DNA of 33,497 bases from an uncultured Bacteroidota bacterium (lineage in GTDB: Bacteria; Bacteroidota; Bacteroidia; Bacteroidales; GWA2-32-17), in NCBI GenBank assembly GCA_903837285.1, contig CAILUD010000228.1, positions 1 to 33,497 of the forward strand, given 5' to 3'. Position 1 is the stretch's first letter, and every line of letters starts with the position of its first letter. The notes below the pieces were generated by a model, which was not told the origin of the DNA, ran no database searches, and saw only the letters and a program-made list of their open reading frames with translations. This document shows, one piece after another, positions 25,002-33,450 of this stretch. Made by a program: the position numbers and the translations under genes.

Positions 25002-27107
25002 TTATAAATGATTAATACATTTGAATTTCACCTCAACATCATCTAAATAAAATGGTTTTGAGTGATCGTTCCAAAAATATATTTTAAATAACGCTGTATT
25101 TCTTGTAGAATCTTGCGGAATATAAAACCTATTTGAATAAGCTATTCTATTCCATTCATTGCTATTTCGTATTTCGCTTCGCAAAGATTTACCAAGCCAT
25201 TTAAGAGATTTGCCTTCCTGAGTTTCGAGCGACACAACCATTTGCCCTTCCGAGCTATCAGAAAGATTTACAGCCGTTGCCAACGTAACATCTATCCAAA
25301 ATGTAGAATCGGTAATTAAATCTTTTAACGGCAAAACAAAAGTTGAAGAATATCCTTGTCCGTTAATAATATTTGAGCGTAATCCTGTAAAATATTTTTC
25401 TCTTGTTAAACCAGCAACATTTGTATTCCAATTTATTAATGAGTCATTTTCAAAATCATTTGTAAACTTTATCTGTTTTCCGTTTATCAACAAATACTCA
25501 TGTTTTGGAATTTCGAATAACCTCATATTAAACGTGGTGTCAATCTTTTTAAATGCGGTATCTCTAAAATCGAGCAAAAATAACGGTATTCTTTCAGGAA
25601 TCATTTCGGCCATCCAATTTGTATAATCGTTTATTAAAATATAAATTTTCTCGTTGTTAAAATTAAAATTCTGAGCATCAAAATAGCTCATAAACCTTGT
25701 ATTTGTTGTATCAAATTCAAGATAATATGGTGCAATTCTTTTAAGAACTGGATCGGTTATTACAATATTTTTCTCATTACTGTTTTTAAAATTAGATTTT
25801 AAAAACTCACCTATATTATTGAATTTAATATCCCTATTATTTATCATCACAATAACAGGTTGCACAAATAAAATTATTATAAATAAAGCCAGTAATAATT
25901 GTCTAAACCTTGGTGGTAGTATTACTGGCAACAACGATCGCAACACTATTAATACTGTTAACGGAACAAGTATATATAAAGAATTAGTAAAAGCTTCTGA
26001 TAATGAAACTACAAGAAAAATTATAATAGTTGCCATTAAATAATATCTGTTTTCGCGTAACTGAAAAAATTTGAAAACTATTGGAGCTGCAGCTAATGCT
26101 ATTAATGGCGAAATAAATAAATAATGACGAACATCTAAACACATTGGAACGTAGGCAGAATAGCTTGTGGTCATAAAATTGCCCGAAATAACAGCTAATA
26201 CAGCAATTGCAACAAAAAATGATTCCTGGCAAGGCAAACGTAGCCATTCTCTAAATCGTACCGAAAGGATAATTGGAATAATAAAAATAACTCCGGTAAT
26301 CATTATTTGCTTTATAAACTCTAGCCATAATTTGTATGAAATACGCGATAATAATTCGTTTACCGGAAGCAAATCGTAGCGACAAGGATTTACATAACTA
26401 TTCTGCGAAATTGCCTCAAAACGTATCCAGGGTGTTCCTGTTTTGATTTTTAATAATAAGAAATAACATACTAAAAATATTGCACCTGCAATTACAGAAT
26501 AAATCCAGAATTTAATGTTGCGCTTTTGCCAGATATCAGATATAAAAACAAATAATAAAACAGGTACGATTAAAAACACTGTTTCTTTTGACATAAATGC
26601 AAAAAGCAAAAACCCAGCAAAAACAAAAGCATGCAGAATAGTATACTTTCCAAGTTTCTCGAACCTATAATGCCAAATTGTTGCAAAAGCTCCTAATATG
26701 CCCAAGGCAACATAAGAATCAGGCATTATTTTATCAGAATAAAAAAGAGTCCACTGGTTTAAAGTAAACAACAACATAGCTATAACCGAAACCATGTTCG
26801 ACATTTTTCGAGTAATCCAGAATATTATTCCCAAAGAAAAAGCCGTAACAATCATTGATGGCAGAGCTGACGCAAAGTCGCTCATACCTAAAAACCTATA
26901 TGATAATCCTGTAAAACCGATAATTGTCCAGCGATATGTAAAATGATTTAATGATAAGTCGAAGTTTCCATCGGCCCAATCTTTTGCTAAACGGGCATAT
27001 TCCATATCGTCCCAACCATAATGCCCCACATAACCAAAGAAATGATTGAAAATTATAACAATAACCAATAATAAGAAAAACGATAATTTAATACTGTATT
27101 TTTTCAT
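25002..27107 (-). CDS. PMT/ArnT-like family 39 glycosyltransferase
   Basis: The 701-residue integral membrane protein has about 11-13 transmembrane helices. Near its N-terminus lies the acidic motif GHYGWDDMEYARLAKDW, with D33-D34, characteristic of GT39-type (protein O-mannosyltransferase or ArnT-like) enzymes that use polyprenyl-phosphate sugars. IMPDSYVALG in the second loop also fits. These enzymes transfer a sugar to lipid A, teichoic acid-like or protein acceptors on the periplasmic face; which acceptor is unknown. The last 150 residues, after the helices, form a soluble beta-rich domain (ENDSLINWNTNVAGLTREKY, then FYLDDVEVKF) that resembles a carbohydrate-binding jelly roll. The gene is 77 bases upstream of the NHL gene and 71 bases downstream of ispD. 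Confidence 0.82.
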   Translation of the reverse strand: MKKYSIKLSFFLLLVIVIIFNHFFGYVGHYGWDDMEYARLAKDWADGNFDLSLNHFTYRWTIIGFTGLSYRFLGMSDFASALPSMIVTAFSLGIIFWITRKMSNMVSVIAMLLFTLNQWTLFYSDKIMPDSYVALGILGAFATIWHYRFEKLGKYTILHAFVFAGFLLFAFMSKETVFLIVPVLLFVFISDIWQKRNIKFWIYSVIAGAIFLVCYFLLLKIKTGTPWIRFEAISQNSYVNPCRYDLLPVNELLSRISYKLWLEFIKQIMITGVIFIIPIILSVRFREWLRLPCQESFFVAIAVLAVISGNFMTTSYSAYVPMCLDVRHYLFISPLIALAAAPIVFKFFQLRENRYYLMATIIIFLVVSLSEAFTNSLYILVPLTVLIVLRSLLPVILPPRFRQLLLALFIIILFVQPVIVMINNRDIKFNNIGEFLKSNFKNSNEKNIVITDPVLKRIAPYYLEFDTTNTRFMSYFDAQNFNFNNEKIYILINDYTNWMAEMIPERIPLFLLDFRDTAFKKIDTTFNMRLFEIPKHEYLLINGKQIKFTNDFENDSLINWNTNVAGLTREKYFTGLRSNIINGQGYSSTFVLPLKDLITDSTFWIDVTLATAVNLSDSSEGQMVVSLETQEGKSLKWLGKSLRSEIRNSNEWNRIAYSNRFYIPQDSTRNTALFKIYFWNDHSKPFYLDDVEVKFKCINHL

Positions 27108-27130
27108 TTTAGAATATAATTAAATCTAAC

Positions 27131-27171
27131 AGTCCCCCTTCGATCCGCCGCGGCGGACGCGCAGGGGGACT
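27131..27171. repeat. hairpin repeat with GC-rich insert downstream of ispD
   Basis: Arms agtccccct (27131-27139) and agggggact (27163-27171) pair perfectly over 9 bp and enclose tccgccgcggcgga (27144-27157). It lies between the ispD stop and the start of the glycosyltransferase gene, so it may end or attenuate the ispD transcript, although the T tract lies on the plus strand (tttaattttt). Confidence 0.85.
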
Positions 27172-27178
27172 TTAATTT

Positions 27179-27850
27179 TTATTTATTTGTTAAAAGGCAT
27201 TCTGCCATCTTTAAATCCAATTCGGTAGTAATTTTAATATTTTGTTTTTCGCCATTTATCAGATTTATCTTATAGCCAGCTTTTTCAATTACGGATGCAT
27301 CATCGGTAAACTCAACCGAAAACGGAAGCTCATAAGCTTGCTTTAATATTTCGCTTTTAAAAACCTGTGGAGTTTGAATTAACTTAATATTATTTCTATT
27401 CAATTGCCTATTCCCATTTGGAAGAAGCTCTCTAACGGTTTCGTTAACTTCAATACAAGGAATTGCATTTCCACTTTTTTGAGCTTCATTAAAACAATTC
27501 GCAATTAGCTCATTACTAACTAATGGACGAACTCCATCATGCACTGCAACAAGACCTTGCGAATTTATAGATTCAATCCCATTCCTAACTGACTGATAAC
27601 GAGTATCTCCACCGGCAACAATTTTATGTTTCACGTGAAAATCAAATTTTTCACACAAACTTTCCCAAGTAGCAAAATGCTCAGTTGGTAAAACTAAAAT
27701 AATATTAAGTTTTGAATTATATTCGTAAAATTTTGATATAGTGTGCATTAACACCGGCTTCTTCATTAAATTAAGAAACTGTTTTGGTATAGATACACCC
27801 ATACGCAATCCTGAACCTCCTGCAACAATAATTACAAATTGTTTTTCCAT
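27179..27850 (-). CDS. ispD: 2-C-methyl-D-erythritol 4-phosphate cytidylyltransferase
   Basis: IspD joins CTP and methylerythritol phosphate in the non-mevalonate isoprenoid pathway. The 223-residue product has the usual length. The CTP-binding motif is VAGGSGLRMGVSIPKQFL near the N-terminus, followed by VLPTEHF, AGGDTRYQSVRNGI, VAVHDGVRPLVS, IQTPQVFK and FTDDASVIEKAG, and the C-terminal IKITTELDLKMAE helix; all are diagnostic. The start lies two bases after the upstream lipoprotein gene, and ruvB precedes that, so the three probably share a transcript. A parS-like site lies inside the coding region. The MEP pathway supplies undecaprenyl phosphate used by glycosyltransferases such as the next gene downstream. 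Confidence 0.96.
   Translation of the reverse strand: MEKQFVIIVAGGSGLRMGVSIPKQFLNLMKKPVLMHTISKFYEYNSKLNIILVLPTEHFATWESLCEKFDFHVKHKIVAGGDTRYQSVRNGIESINSQGLVAVHDGVRPLVSNELIANCFNEAQKSGNAIPCIEVNETVRELLPNGNRQLNRNNIKLIQTPQVFKSEILKQAYELPFSVEFTDDASVIEKAGYKINLINGEKQNIKITTELDLKMAECLLTNK
27627..27642. promoter_or_regulatory. parS-like site 4, inside ispD
   Basis: TGTTTCACGTGAAAAT matches the consensus TGTTTCACGTGAAACA at 14 of 16 positions, including TGTTTCACGTGAAA without a break. The site is coding (DFHVKHK). Twenty-two kilobases from sites 1 and 2, it is consistent with a scattered parS cluster but is weaker evidence alone. Confidence 0.5.
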
Positions 27851-27852
27851 TG

Positions 27853-28851
27853 TTATTTGTTAATACAACCTTGTTGTTTTACTTTAATTTGAAACCATTG
27901 CAGATTATCAAATTTTAAAGTTTTATATGTATTTGATTCCAATTCTTTTATTGTTCCAAACCAATCACCTAAGTAATCGTCGCCCGATAAATCGTCGCGA
28001 TCATAAACACCTATTTTAATTTCATCTTTAGGCGAAAAATGGTATAAATAAACAGTGTCTTTATCACTATATCCGGTTGAATACGTTGCCTCACGTGATC
28101 GCCAATATGGATAAGAAAAATCGCCTTCGCCATATGCCGGATAATACACTTCCCAATAAATATCTGGATAACCTTCTCTAAAAGAAAAATCCATCCCTCG
28201 TGGTGAAAATTTTTCGTCGTTTCTTAACTCAAGGCCATTACCATATATTGTTGTTAAATATATATCCGGAACTTTAATCTTAAAATTTACCTTTCCACTT
28301 ATACTATTGCATTCCATTTCAAGATTAGTGGTTTCCTTTGTTTCTTTATCGTAATGCGAACCATAAAATTTGCGAATAAATAACTCTCCCTCAATATTAT
28401 GGTTACCTGATTTTAAAGTATGAAATACCGACATTGGAAATTTAACTTCATCATGGTACGTTGTTACAATCGATTGCTTTCTGAATGGAATTATTAAAAT
28501 ATTTGTATCGCCAGTAGAATTGTAAAATCCACGATAACCTATAACCCTTTCATTCATTGCTAAAGGTTTGCCGTCACAAAATAATTTTAAATAAAAACGG
28601 GTTTCTGTAAGAGTATCGCCATAAAAACTATCTATTGGCAGACTAAAGTTTTTAGGTAATTTATAATCTAAAGAAATTGTTAATATCTCTTTGTATTCAT
28701 TTACTTTTAACCTAACTGTTTTAGAGCTAAATGTGCTCGTTGTTCCAAATATTTCTGTAGGTATTTCTTTCTCGTCAAGTTTTCTGTCCCATTCGCCTAC
28801 ACAACCGGTTAAAAAAAGAATCGTAACAATGATTACAAATATTTTTTGCAT
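27853..28851 (-). CDS. hypothetical lipoprotein with a C2-like C-terminal domain
   Basis: The 332-residue product starts with a lipoprotein signal (MQKIFVIIVTILFLTGC, lipobox LTGC) and probably sits in the periplasm or on the outer membrane. Residues of about 40-200 are beta-rich and unassigned. From about 205 the pattern VPDIYLTTIYGNGLELR ... KDEIKIGVYDRDDLSGDDYLG resembles a C2 calcium-binding domain, with aspartates D288, D289, D293 and D294 in the loop. The match is from pattern only. No known function. It lies one base after ruvB and two bases before ispD, hence likely co-transcribed. Confidence 0.72.
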   Translation of the reverse strand: MQKIFVIIVTILFLTGCVGEWDRKLDEKEIPTEIFGTTSTFSSKTVRLKVNEYKEILTISLDYKLPKNFSLPIDSFYGDTLTETRFYLKLFCDGKPLAMNERVIGYRGFYNSTGDTNILIIPFRKQSIVTTYHDEVKFPMSVFHTLKSGNHNIEGELFIRKFYGSHYDKETKETTNLEMECNSISGKVNFKIKVPDIYLTTIYGNGLELRNDEKFSPRGMDFSFREGYPDIYWEVYYPAYGEGDFSYPYWRSREATYSTGYSDKDTVYLYHFSPKDEIKIGVYDRDDLSGDDYLGDWFGTIKELESNTYKTLKFDNLQWFQIKVKQQGCINK

Positions 28852-28852
28852 A

Positions 28853-29872
28853 TTAAAAAAGAGTTTGATCCATGTTTGGTAACTTCATTCCTAAATGTTT
28901 GTAAGCAAATTCGGTAACTTCTCTACCTCGTGGCGTGCGCTTTAAAAATCCTTCCTGAATTAAAAATGGCTCGTAAACTTCTTCAATAGTACCGGCATCT
29001 TCACCAACAGATGTCGAAATAGTATTTAATCCAACTGGTCCGCCTTTAAATTTATTGATTATTGTTAGCAGAATTTTATTGTCCATCTGATCTAAACCAT
29101 ACTTATCAATATTTAAAGCATCTAAAGCATATTGAGCAATTTTTAAATCAATATTTCCATTACCTTTTACTTGTGCAAAATCGCGAACTCTTCTAAGTAA
29201 AGCATTTGCAATACGCGGGGTTCCTCTACTGCGACGGGCAATTTCGTATGATGCATTAGTATCTATAGTAACTTGCAAAATAGATGCAGAACGGGTTATA
29301 ATTTTATCAAGAATTTCGGCACTGTAATATTCGAGGTGCATTCTAATTCCAAACCTTTCGCGTAACGGACTAGTTAACAAACCCGAACGCGTGGTTGCGC
29401 CAATTAGAGTAAAAGGATTTAAAGTAATTTGTATTGAGCGCGCACTTGGACCTTTATCAATCATAATATCAATACGGTAATCTTCCATTGCCGAATATAA
29501 ATATTCTTCAACTACAGGACTTAAGCGATGAATTTCATCAATAAAAAGTACGTCACCCGATTCGAGATTTGTGAGTAAACCTGCTAAGTCGCCTGGTTTA
29601 TCTAATACCGGACCCGAAGTAACCTTTAAATTTGCCCCAAGCTCGTTTGCAATAATATTTGCTAAAGTTGTTTTTCCTAATCCCGGTGGACCATGAAGCA
29701 ATACATGATCGAGCGATTCGCTTCGCATTTTGGCAGCCTGAACAAATATCTTAAGATTTTCGACAACCTTTTCCTGTCCAAAAAAATACTCGAATTCATT
29801 CGGACGAAGTTTGCGTTCAACTTCTTTATCGTTTTCGCCAGTATTGTCTTCTCTTATATCGAATTCGCTCAT
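28853..29872 (-). CDS. ruvB: Holliday junction branch-migration ATPase RuvB
   Basis: RuvB is the hexameric motor that drives branch migration with RuvA during recombination repair. The 339-residue protein has the usual length. Walker A is [10 protein letters not shown] (61-70), Walker B is LFIDEIH (109-115), sensor 1 is GATTRSG (158-164), the arginine finger is in PLRERFG (169-175), and the C-terminal winged helix is [20 protein letters not shown]. ruvA and ruvC are not in the window. It begins an apparent operon with a lipoprotein gene and ispD, and lies 52 bases after the upstream outer-membrane-like gene. Confidence 0.98.
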   Translation of the reverse strand: MSEFDIREDNTGENDKEVERKLRPNEFEYFFGQEKVVENLKIFVQAAKMRSESLDHVLLHGPPGLGKTTLANIIANELGANLKVTSGPVLDKPGDLAGLLTNLESGDVLFIDEIHRLSPVVEEYLYSAMEDYRIDIMIDKGPSARSIQITLNPFTLIGATTRSGLLTSPLRERFGIRMHLEYYSAEILDKIITRSASILQVTIDTNASYEIARRSRGTPRIANALLRRVRDFAQVKGNGNIDLKIAQYALDALNIDKYGLDQMDNKILLTIINKFKGGPVGLNTISTSVGEDAGTIEEVYEPFLIQEGFLKRTPRGREVTEFAYKHLGMKLPNMDQTLF

Positions 29873-29924
29873 TATAAAATATTAGCTTAATAAAAGGTAA
29901 ATTTAAGAGAAAGTTTTATTTATT

Positions 29925-30569
29925 TCAATTCTTCTTCTTAGGAAAAACAGATCTATAAATTTCTCCCAAAAATACTTTTAACTTAATAACATAAATAGGT
30001 GTATTAAAGTTTTCTTTAATTGCCGGATTATCTTTTAGCATAAGCTGATAGCCTATGCCTGCGCCTACACCAACCCATTTTATTATTTTATATTGACCAG
30101 AAATATTTGCTTCGTAGTTAATTATCATGCTCCAGTTATTTCTGAATTTAAACTTATCGATACGATATTCATAATGAGTATTTCCAATTCCTATTTGTAT
30201 TGGTAAGCTAAATTCCCAGCGTTTATTTCTAAAAAAAACATATTCGATATAATAACTCATGTAACTCATTTTTAAATTTGAAATTACAATAGTATCTCTT
30301 CCATCGGCCTGTAAATAAACGGGCTTAGTTAATTTTGAATTTAGTAAATTATAACCACCACCTACTTTAAATCTATCATTAAACTCGGCACCAATTTTAA
30401 ATGCAAGTATTGTTGATGGGGTGGTTGCGGTAAACGAATAACGATTATCTAACCTGACTGAAAGTTTTGGTTTAAATTTAATTGCTTCGCCAATAGAATC
30501 AACTAACTGTGCATTAGCAATAAATTGAGATAGAAAAATAAAAATTGTGACAAAAAATAATACTCTCAC
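29925..30569 (-). CDS. hypothetical outer-membrane beta-barrel-like protein
   Basis: The 214-residue protein starts with a signal peptide (MRVLFFVTIFIFLSQFIANA, then QLV). The mature part alternates hydrophobic and polar residues with many aromatic positions (FKVGGGYNLLNSKL, then YYIEYVFFRNKRWEFSLPIQ, WSMIINYEANISGQY) as in an eight-stranded outer-membrane barrel. It ends in a hydrophobic stretch (YVIKLKVFLGEIYRSVF). No function is known. It begins six bases after the MORN-repeat gene, so both are probably made together. Confidence 0.68.
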   Translation of the reverse strand: MRVLFFVTIFIFLSQFIANAQLVDSIGEAIKFKPKLSVRLDNRYSFTATTPSTILAFKIGAEFNDRFKVGGGYNLLNSKLTKPVYLQADGRDTIVISNLKMSYMSYYIEYVFFRNKRWEFSLPIQIGIGNTHYEYRIDKFKFRNNWSMIINYEANISGQYKIIKWVGVGAGIGYQLMLKDNPAIKENFNTPIYVIKLKVFLGEIYRSVFPKKKN

Positions 30570-30575
30570 TTTTAT

Positions 30576-32126
30576 TTATTTTTCGGTTGACCCTTTAGGT
30601 AATTTAATTTTAACACCATTAAGCTTGAATTCCTTATCGTTTTTATAGGTAATTGTTAAATAAAGATTTCCTTCGAAATCATATTTATTCCAGTTTTTTT
30701 CTTTGCTTCCCATCGAGTAAATTCCTTCTTCGCGCATGTTACCATTTTCGTAATACAATTTATATTTTCCATCGGGAACACCTTGCACATAATTTACCTG
30801 ATAATTTATTTTTCCGTTAGAAAACCAACCTTTCCATATTCCATTTTGCAAACCATCCTGGTATGTTCCTTCTTCTTTGTTATCGCCATTATTAAAGTTC
30901 CATATTCCATTACGTTCACCATCAACATATTCACCTTTTAAAATTTCAATGCCCTCTTTATTGTATTCTGTTATTGTTCCTTCTTCAATACCTTTAACCA
31001 AGTTTTCTTCACGCCATTTATTACCATTGGTGTAAAACCAGGTCCATAGGCCTGTTGGTTTGTCGTTATTATATTTTCCACGTTGTTCTATCTTTCCATC
31101 TTCATAATAAAATATCCATTCGCCGGTTTTTAAATTATCTTTAAAAGCCCCTTTTGATTTAACTTCGCCGCTTTCGTAATAATATTTCCAGATACCTTGT
31201 TTTTTATCATTTTCATCTACAGTTCCATCGCCAATAAATACACCATTTTCGTCATATTCTTTTGCAATAATAACAGCTCCATCGGGAGGATATTCTTTTT
31301 GAATGCCAATAGGTAAACCATTTTTATACCCGCCACGGAATTTTACTTTACCATTTTCATAATAATCTTCAACCCATTTTATTGGATTAGCTTCAGAAAC
31401 TAAACTATCTGATAATAATTTACCATAAAAATATTTTTCGAGTTTTAATAATTTTCCGGCCATATCAAATTCCTTATAATAACCATTTAAGGTATCATTT
31501 AAAAAATTTGATTCTATAGCAATTTTATCATTTGGATGAAATGTTTTCCAGGTTCCTTGTTTAAATCCAGCCTTATCTAAATAATTAATTCTTTCTCGAT
31601 TTATTATATAATCGTTATTGTATTCTGTAATTGCTATAATTCTTGCATTTTTATCAAATTCTTTAGAAAGACCATTCTTTTTACCTGCCTTATAAGTTAT
31701 TGATTTATATAAATATCCGTTTTCGTAAGAAAATGAAATACCTTGTTTAACATCGTTTAAATAAAGCTCTCTAGAAACTATACCACTATACTTTTTATTA
31801 TACTCAAACGTTGATAAATAGCCATTCTTTTTACCATTTTTATAATCTATTTTTTGAGTGGTATCGCCTTTTTCGTTAAAAAATAACCAAGTACTATCTA
31901 ACTCAAAATTTAAACGATTTCCTATAGATTTTAATACACCATCTACATAATAAGTTTTCCAGAAACCATCTGGTTTTCCATTTACCATATTTCCCTCGCT
32001 AGAAATTTTTCCATTACTATAATAAAATTTATTATATCCATTTGGGTTTACATCATTAGGTTGCGAAAAGCCAAATGAATAAAACAAACAAATAAATAAT
32101 AATAGTAAGGTTATATTTTTAACCAT
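30576..32126 (-). CDS. MORN-repeat (YwqK-like) exported protein
   Basis: The 516-residue protein has a signal peptide (MVKNITLLLLFICLFYSFGFS) and then about 16-18 tandem MORN-type repeats of roughly 23 residues with the pattern YYENGKxxxxGxYxNGxxxGxWxxY. Several clear copies are YYESGEVKSKGAFKDNLKTG and YYEDGKIEQRGKYNNDKPTG. Such repeats are common in Bacteroidota exported proteins of the YwqK group, sometimes annotated as antitoxins, but that name has no support here. MORN-like repeats form a beta-hairpin rod, so a structural or surface-binding role is likely. It is followed six bases later by the outer-membrane-like gene. A -7 box lies at 32145-32152. Confidence 0.86.
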   Translation of the reverse strand: MVKNITLLLLFICLFYSFGFSQPNDVNPNGYNKFYYSNGKISSEGNMVNGKPDGFWKTYYVDGVLKSIGNRLNFELDSTWLFFNEKGDTTQKIDYKNGKKNGYLSTFEYNKKYSGIVSRELYLNDVKQGISFSYENGYLYKSITYKAGKKNGLSKEFDKNARIIAITEYNNDYIINRERINYLDKAGFKQGTWKTFHPNDKIAIESNFLNDTLNGYYKEFDMAGKLLKLEKYFYGKLLSDSLVSEANPIKWVEDYYENGKVKFRGGYKNGLPIGIQKEYPPDGAVIIAKEYDENGVFIGDGTVDENDKKQGIWKYYYESGEVKSKGAFKDNLKTGEWIFYYEDGKIEQRGKYNNDKPTGLWTWFYTNGNKWREENLVKGIEEGTITEYNKEGIEILKGEYVDGERNGIWNFNNGDNKEEGTYQDGLQNGIWKGWFSNGKINYQVNYVQGVPDGKYKLYYENGNMREEGIYSMGSKEKNWNKYDFEGNLYLTITYKNDKEFKLNGVKIKLPKGSTEK

Positions 32127-32144
32127 TAAAGGTTTATTTTTTTA

Positions 32145-32152
32145 CAAAGATA
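32145..32152 (-). promoter_or_regulatory. MORN gene promoter -7 box (TATCTTTG)
   Basis: On the minus strand TATCTTTG matches TAnnTTTG and ends 19 bases before the ATG at 32126. The -33 element is not clear. Confidence 0.45.
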
Positions 32153-32228
32153 ATGATTGTTTTAAAGCTTTGTAATTCTTGGTTTAAACTAAATAACGTC
32201 ATTTTTATATAAGAATTCAAAATCAATT

Positions 32229-32306
32229 TTGAAAATCAATTTTTACCCCAACCCTAAAAGGTGCATTGATTTTCAATGATTTCCCTTTAGGGATTTAGGG
32301 TAAAAA
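32229..32306. repeat. interleaved inverted repeats between nadA and the MORN gene
   Basis: Arm tttttaccccaaccctaaa (32240-32258) pairs imperfectly with tttagggatttagggtaaaaa (32286-32306). Gaaaatcaat (32231-32240) pairs perfectly with attgattttc (32265-32274), and cattga/tcaatg (32264-32278) forms a smaller hairpin. These dispersed repeats are frequent in this phylum. Confidence 0.65.
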
Positions 32307-32375
32307 ATCATTTAAAATATTTTAGGGTATTTATTAAGGAAAAAAATATTATATCAAACTCACGTTAAATATTAT

Positions 32376-33353
32376 CTATTTACCAGAAATTTCTAGCATT
32401 CTACGAATTGGAATTACTGCTTTTTTAATTATTTCATCAGATAATAAAATTTCAGGTTGTTCATACTTTAAAGCAATATAAATCTTTTTTAAAGTATTCA
32501 ATTTCATAAAATTACAATCATTACAACCGCAAGTAGAATCTATTGGTGGAGCTGGAATAAAAATTTTATCGGGACAATTTTTCTGCATTTGATGTATTAT
32601 TCCTGATTCTGTGGCTACAATAAATTTTTCAGCACTATCTTTTGAAATATAATCTAATAATGCTGCAGTTGAACCAATAAAATCAGACATTATTAAAATT
32701 GGTTTTTTACATTCGGGATGTGCAATAATTTTAGCTTCGGGATTTTGTTTCTTTAATTCTATTATTTTTTCTAAAGAAAATTGTTCGTGAACATGGCATG
32801 CTCCATCCCAAATTACCATATTTCTTCCAGTCTGACTATTTATATAATTACCAAGATTTTTATCAGGAGTAAATATTATTTTCTGATCTTTTGAAAAACT
32901 TTCAACAATTTTAATTGCGTTTGATGAAGTACAAACTACATCTGAAAGTGCTTTTATTTTGGCAGTTGTATTAACATAAGATACTACAACATGATTAGGA
33001 TAATTAGCTTTAAATTTTATAAAATCTTCGGCTTTAATAGAATCGGCCAAAGAACAACCTGCTTTTAAATCAGGAACTAACACTTTTTTTTGTGGAGAAA
33101 GCATTTTTGCTGTTTCTGCCATAAAATGTACTCCTGCAAACAAAATAATATCAGCATTATTATCAGCAGCCTTTTGAGATAATTGTAAACTATCGCCAAT
33201 AAAATCTGCAATATCCTGAATATCTCCTGTTTGATAATAATGAGCTAAAATAATTGCATTTTTTTGCTTTTTTAATTCATTTATTTCCTTAATAAAATCA
33301 ATATTTGAATCAACTTTTATATCTAAATATCCTTTTTCTTCTAAATCGTTCAT
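32376..33353 (-). CDS. nadA: quinolinate synthase A
   Basis: NadA condenses iminoaspartate with dihydroxyacetone phosphate to quinolinate, the precursor of NAD, using an oxygen-sensitive 4Fe-4S cluster. The 325-residue product has the usual length. Diagnostic elements are HYYQTGDIQDIADFIGDS (residues 38-55), C100 in KAGCSLAD, VCTSSNA at about 140-146, C186 in DGACHVHE, HPEC at 212-215, and CGCNDC at 275-280, which carries the third cluster cysteine. nadB and nadC are not in the window. A -7 box TAATTTTG lies at 33377-33384. Confidence 0.97.
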   Translation of the reverse strand: MNDLEEKGYLDIKVDSNIDFIKEINELKKQKNAIILAHYYQTGDIQDIADFIGDSLQLSQKAADNNADIILFAGVHFMAETAKMLSPQKKVLVPDLKAGCSLADSIKAEDFIKFKANYPNHVVVSYVNTTAKIKALSDVVCTSSNAIKIVESFSKDQKIIFTPDKNLGNYINSQTGRNMVIWDGACHVHEQFSLEKIIELKKQNPEAKIIAHPECKKPILIMSDFIGSTAALLDYISKDSAEKFIVATESGIIHQMQKNCPDKIFIPAPPIDSTCGCNDCNFMKLNTLKKIYIALKYEQPEILLSDEIIKKAVIPIRRMLEISGK

Positions 33354-33376
33354 AACTGTTCTTTATTTTCAAAAAA

Positions 33377-33384
33377 CAAAATTA
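33377..33384 (-). promoter_or_regulatory. nadA promoter -7 box (TAATTTTG)
   Basis: On the minus strand TAATTTTG matches TAnnTTTG, ending 24 bases before the nadA ATG. A TTG lies 15 bases upstream (33400-33402), a poor spacing. Confidence 0.5.
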
Positions 33385-33450
33385 ACTTGTAAAAGAATAC
33401 AATCACATTTATTTTCTACTTTTTAATATTTTAACTCTTAATTCTTTATT

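Noticed and set aside
28091..28098. TCACGTGA, a possible fifth parS site
   Set aside because: Only the eight central bases match; the flanks (gcc and tcg) do not continue the consensus, and an 8-mer is expected by chance.
30576..32126. Toxin-antitoxin function implied by the YwqK-type annotation of MORN repeats
   Set aside because: A signal peptide and the absence of a toxin-like neighbour make this name misleading.
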